Assembly: GCA_946699065.1 (NCBI GenBank)
Contig: CAMPDV010000916.1
Coordinates: 96,553 to 160,552, forward strand
Length of the DNA: 64,000 nucleotides
Direction: 5' to 3'
DNA from: Loxodes magnus
Lineage: Eukaryota > Ciliophora > Karyorelictea > Loxodida > Loxodidae
The notes under the pieces are model-generated. The model worked only from the letters and a program-made list of their open reading frames with translations, did not search any database and was not told where the DNA came from. The position numbers and the translations under genes are program-made. Positions 60,601 through 64,000 of this stretch are shown in pieces. How positions within the stretch are numbered: position 1 is the first letter of the stretch; each line of letters starts with the position of its first letter.

Positions 60601-63395
60601 GCCTATCTATATTTAGAAAAGAGACAAAGTATGAAATAGGGTTTTCAGGCTTATTACACTTCAGACGATAAACTTACTTAGCAAATTAATTAAAAACTGG
60701 GAGCGTCCAAATAAACTTTAGAATTTATAATAATAAACTAGAGATAAAGGATAATTAGGTGAATTTTAAAATAAAAGGGTTTAGATTAACTTGGAAAGGA
60801 AAAATACCTATTAGAATAATATAACCTTGAAAAGATAAGAAAAAAGCAGAAGATTTGAATTTAATACTTATAAAAAAGAACTAGCAAATTAAGACTGTAG
60901 CCAATAAAAATACAGCTAAACTCTCTAAATTCTTAAGTTTAAAAAATGAATAAAAGAAGATTTATCAAGAACTAAAACTCTTAGTATTAAAAAAGCTATA
61001 AATGAATAAGAGCTAGTCTAACATGACAAAAGATATCTATTCACATTAGAGTGAAGCTAAAAGGAATTTTAATAACTAATTTATGTGATGATTGTGAGTA
61101 AGAAGGTATAAAGATTAATAATATCTAAGATAAAACAGATTTATAATTATTGAAGTGTAATAGATTTAGGAATTAGATACTAAACAATAAATTAAGTTTC
61201 CTATTTTCCCTTTTTAAAATTTTACTCTCCAAATTTCTTCGCTTAGACCTAGATACTCTGTGATGCTAAAGTTCTAACTGAAACTACCTAAATTTTAGAC
61301 TAAAAAGAAAATTAATTAAAAGTTGAGAGAGTAGAAGAAAAGAGAAGCTGCTGATACAGCTTATTTAGAAGACTAACAGAGTTAAACTTTTAAACTTTTA
61401 AACTAGTATCAGTTAGCTGAAATATATGTCAATGAGAAAGTTTATTTAGTAACTCATAGAGATAGAAGTCACTGAGACTAACGATAAAAGAATAACACTA
61501 TTTCGGAAAAAAGAACGAAGATTTATATAAATTAACTTTATAATTATGTTGCTATGATAAATTTCATTATGTAAAAGACCAAAATAACACTATAAAAAGC
61601 AAAGCAATAATAGACTAAAATTAATTTATTTTAAGAACTTAAGAGAGATTATAAGAAGAATGATAAACTATAAAAGTGAAAAATATAATTAAAGCTATCA
61701 TTTACAGAGTTTAATTGAAAGAGATTAAAAATAATTGCTTAGCCTAATATTAAAATGTATGATAAAAGAAAAAGAGATATTTAAACTAAAGGAGATTGGT
61801 AAATAATAGAGGCAAGTAAAATGGAAATAAAAGTAGGAAATTATCAAAATTGAAGTTCGTAGAAGGGAAGTAGTAGGATATAACTCAAAGAAAGTATCTA
61901 GATAAGATGGCTGTTTGATATACAAAAAAAGTGAATATAGAGGATTTGGCTAATTAGGGAAATTGTTAGATCATAAAAGGGATATAGTAAGATTTGAGGT
62001 TAAAATAAATTGACTGATAAACTTAGTTAAAAACGGTATTTCAATTAAGAAAAATGGTAATAGAGTAAAGTTTTTTAAAGGATTGAAATTTGAAGGTTAA
62101 TTACTTAAGGGAAATGAATATTATCGCTGAGAAAAGATTGATAATTAGCAAGCCTGTTATTAAGTTAGGAGCACTTCCTACAATAATTTAAAGATATTAA
62201 GCCTTTATTGGTACTAATGGTATGTTGAGTTTGTTTTGTACTTGAATTGGTATGTTAAATAGAGTAAATATAATAGAAGCCTGTAACTTAAGCTGAACTT
62301 AACTAACTATCTATAAAGCTGTGTAAGAAAGTATTAAGTTAAATGCTAGTTTAAAGTATTATTTGTAAAGTATTGAAGAAGGAAACATTTAAAGTCGCAT
62401 AAAAGGAAAGAATTAGAATAAAAAGATATTAAAGTCAGACATTAAATCAAAATAGACTGTTAATTAAGAGATTAAGCTATTTGGTATCTGTAAGCTACTA
62501 TTGAAAGGGAAAAAGTTAAGAAAAAATGAAAATGCTGAGACTTGAAAAATGAATTGTTAAGGTGATAATTTCTAAATAGTTTTAAGAAAACATAAGGCAA
62601 ACTTGGGTAAGAATAAGTTTGTTAAAGATAAAAGTAAAGCAAAGATACTTTTAGCTAATAATGATATTATAAAATTACCACTTCTAACACTATAAGCTTA
62701 GCTATTAAATAGATATCTCAAGAAGATATTATTTTATATTAATCTGAAACAATCAAGAGTTATTGAAAAGTTGTTCTTAAAGATAAATAAAGAAACTTGT
62801 TAGCAGTAAGATATGATAAATTGCGAGTGACTCTAAATACTAAGAAAAAGCCCATAGATCTTTATTAAGAAAAGAGAAACAATAAAATAGAGTTGTAGCT
62901 TTAACTACTCAGACGATAAACTTACTGAGAAAATTGAATCAAAGGCTTGGATCTTGCAGATATTTAAGATTACTAATAGAATAATAGATAAAATGAAAGG
63001 AAATTACTTATACTAAAGAATATCTATATTTTCATATGAAATGGAAAGGATAAAAATGAAATGTAAAAGCATTACTAAAGAAATACAACAAATTTTAATA
63101 ATTAAGAATTTTAAATTTTGAAATAAAAGATTAGCAAATTTAGGAGTTCATTCAAATTATAAAAAACATAAGCTAAACATCTAAGCATTTAAATAATAAT
63201 TTAAGTATAAACCTTATCTTATTTAAAATATCATACTGAAGAATTTTAAAAGTCTTAAATCTTATAAACTTCATAAATTAGTAAGAATATATCTTACATA
63301 TCAGAAGATACTTTCTTCTTTTATTTAAAGTCAATCTTTAAGGACTTAAACATACTAATCAAACATGATATCATATTAATATCTAAGTTTTACAT
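60601..63395. other. AT-rich stretch without a supported gene
   Basis: The word CAGACGATAAACTTACT occurs twice (60,663 and 62,911), followed by loosely similar sequence, which suggests another diverged repeat. No gene or RNA seen. Confidence 0.4.
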
Positions 63396-64000
63396 AAAAA
63401 AAAATGGAATAATCTATTCGCCTTTCCAAAAACCAAATTAAGAACGCAAAAAGGAAAGCTGCGAAACTAATGCAGAAACAATAACAAGAAGAAGATAAAT
63501 CAAGTTCCTCATCTGAAGGAAAAGTTATAATTGGAACAATAGAGACGAATCCAGTAAAAGTACAAAAATAATCAGAAATCTAAATATAAATTGACTAAAT
63601 GAAAACAATAATACAAAATTATTAGGAAACAATTTACAATCAAGGGGAAAAAATAAGAGAACTAATGAATACTATCGAAGATTAAAACAACGAGCTACTA
63701 ATAATAAGACGACAATTAATTTAAAATAATTTAGTCACGGAATAGTAACTATATGAATAATCTCAATCGAATTTTAAGCAAGAACAAAATATGATTATTG
63801 AAAAAGTTTCTACATAAACAAACATCCAATAAAAATAGAATGACGAAAAGATTAATATAGAATTACTCAAAAGAATCGATTAACTTGAAAAAAAAGTATT
63901 TCTGAAGAGATTCAAGAAAAGACCAATCAAAAATTGCTATTATTGCAAATCAAAGTGACACCTATTACAAAATTGCGATCAGTGAAGATAAATTTAGATG
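63396..64000 (+). mobile_element. Small ORF1-only element, family A, copy A2 (cut by the right edge)
   Basis: Begins with an A-run before the ATG, like copy A1 at 6.0-6.8 kb, and is about 99% identical to it over all 597 bases in the window. It is in the opposite orientation, about 57 kb away. The 3' hairpins would lie beyond the window. Confidence 0.75.
63404..64000 (+). CDS. Coiled-coil/zinc-knuckle element protein, copy A2 (partial)
   Basis: The first 199 codons of the family A protein, in frame to the window end. It differs from copy A1 at only a few bases, and at least one difference (a CTA versus TTA-type change in the coiled coil) is conservative. The TGA inside the zinc knuckle (63,956-63,958) and the next one are the same as in A1. 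So the TGAs were present in the source copy and were no bar to recent duplication. Same inferred role and same caveat about the code as for A1. Confidence 0.7.

Noticed and set aside
61725-61925. 66-codon minus-strand frame rich in Phe, Tyr and Ser
   Set aside because: Same compositional effect; no motif and no paralogue in the window.
1-64000. tRNA genes, CRISPR arrays, bacterial promoters or terminators
   Set aside because: I found no tRNA cloverleaf or B-box word with a matching A-box, and no regular spacer array. The coding logic is eukaryotic.

Overview
The window is very AT-rich (roughly one base in five is G or C by eye) and its coding stretches make sense only with a ciliate nuclear code in which TAA and TAG are glutamine. 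Read with the standard code almost everything is broken; read with TAR=Gln, a 2.36 kb RING/B-box/coiled-coil/Kelch gene, a 4 kb non-LTR retrotransposon and several zinc-knuckle element proteins appear. In-frame TGA codons also sit at aromatic or paralogue-conserved positions, which suggests that TGA is read as Trp at least in these genes. That combination is the karyorelict code (Loxodes type) or the Condylostoma code. If the TGAs are only decay, a Tetrahymena-type micronuclear (germline-limited) region is the main alternative. The species cannot be fixed from the window.

Layout. 1-0.2 kb: edge of a possible coding region (-). 0.2-5 kb: degenerate AT-rich DNA. 5.0-5.4 kb (+) and 18.85-19.3 kb (-): two decayed fragments of the 5' part of 18S rRNA. 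6.0-6.8 kb (-) and 63.4-64 kb (+): two inverted, nearly identical copies of a small element encoding a coiled-coil/zinc-knuckle protein, so that family moved or was copied recently. 8.5-12 kb and 57.2-60.6 kb: an old 3.4-3.5 kb direct repeat. 30.6-34.9 kb (-): a decayed LINE with ORF1, an AP-endonuclease, a reverse transcriptase and a C-terminal Cys/His motif. 35.8-37.7 kb (+): a second LINE-like remnant. 38.4-38.7 kb: an isolated GC-rich island of unknown nature. 39.6-40.5 kb (+) and 42.0-44.4 kb (-): three more ORF1/zinc-knuckle element proteins. 44.8-47.4 kb: a satellite cluster including a 1.4 kb polypyrimidine CTTT array. 47.45-49.8 kb (-): the Kelch gene. The rest is AT-rich sequence in which I see only weak gene remnants.

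How it fits together. The region looks like accessory or germline-type DNA dominated by non-LTR retroelements and small ORF1-only relatives that may use the LINE machinery. The small elements start almost at the ATG and end in short TGG/CCA hairpins or an AAATAAAGGTGA motif, often followed by ATT-rich tails. The one cellular-looking gene is the Kelch gene. All translations were done by hand; frames and coordinates are firm for the named CDS starts and stops, approximate elsewhere.
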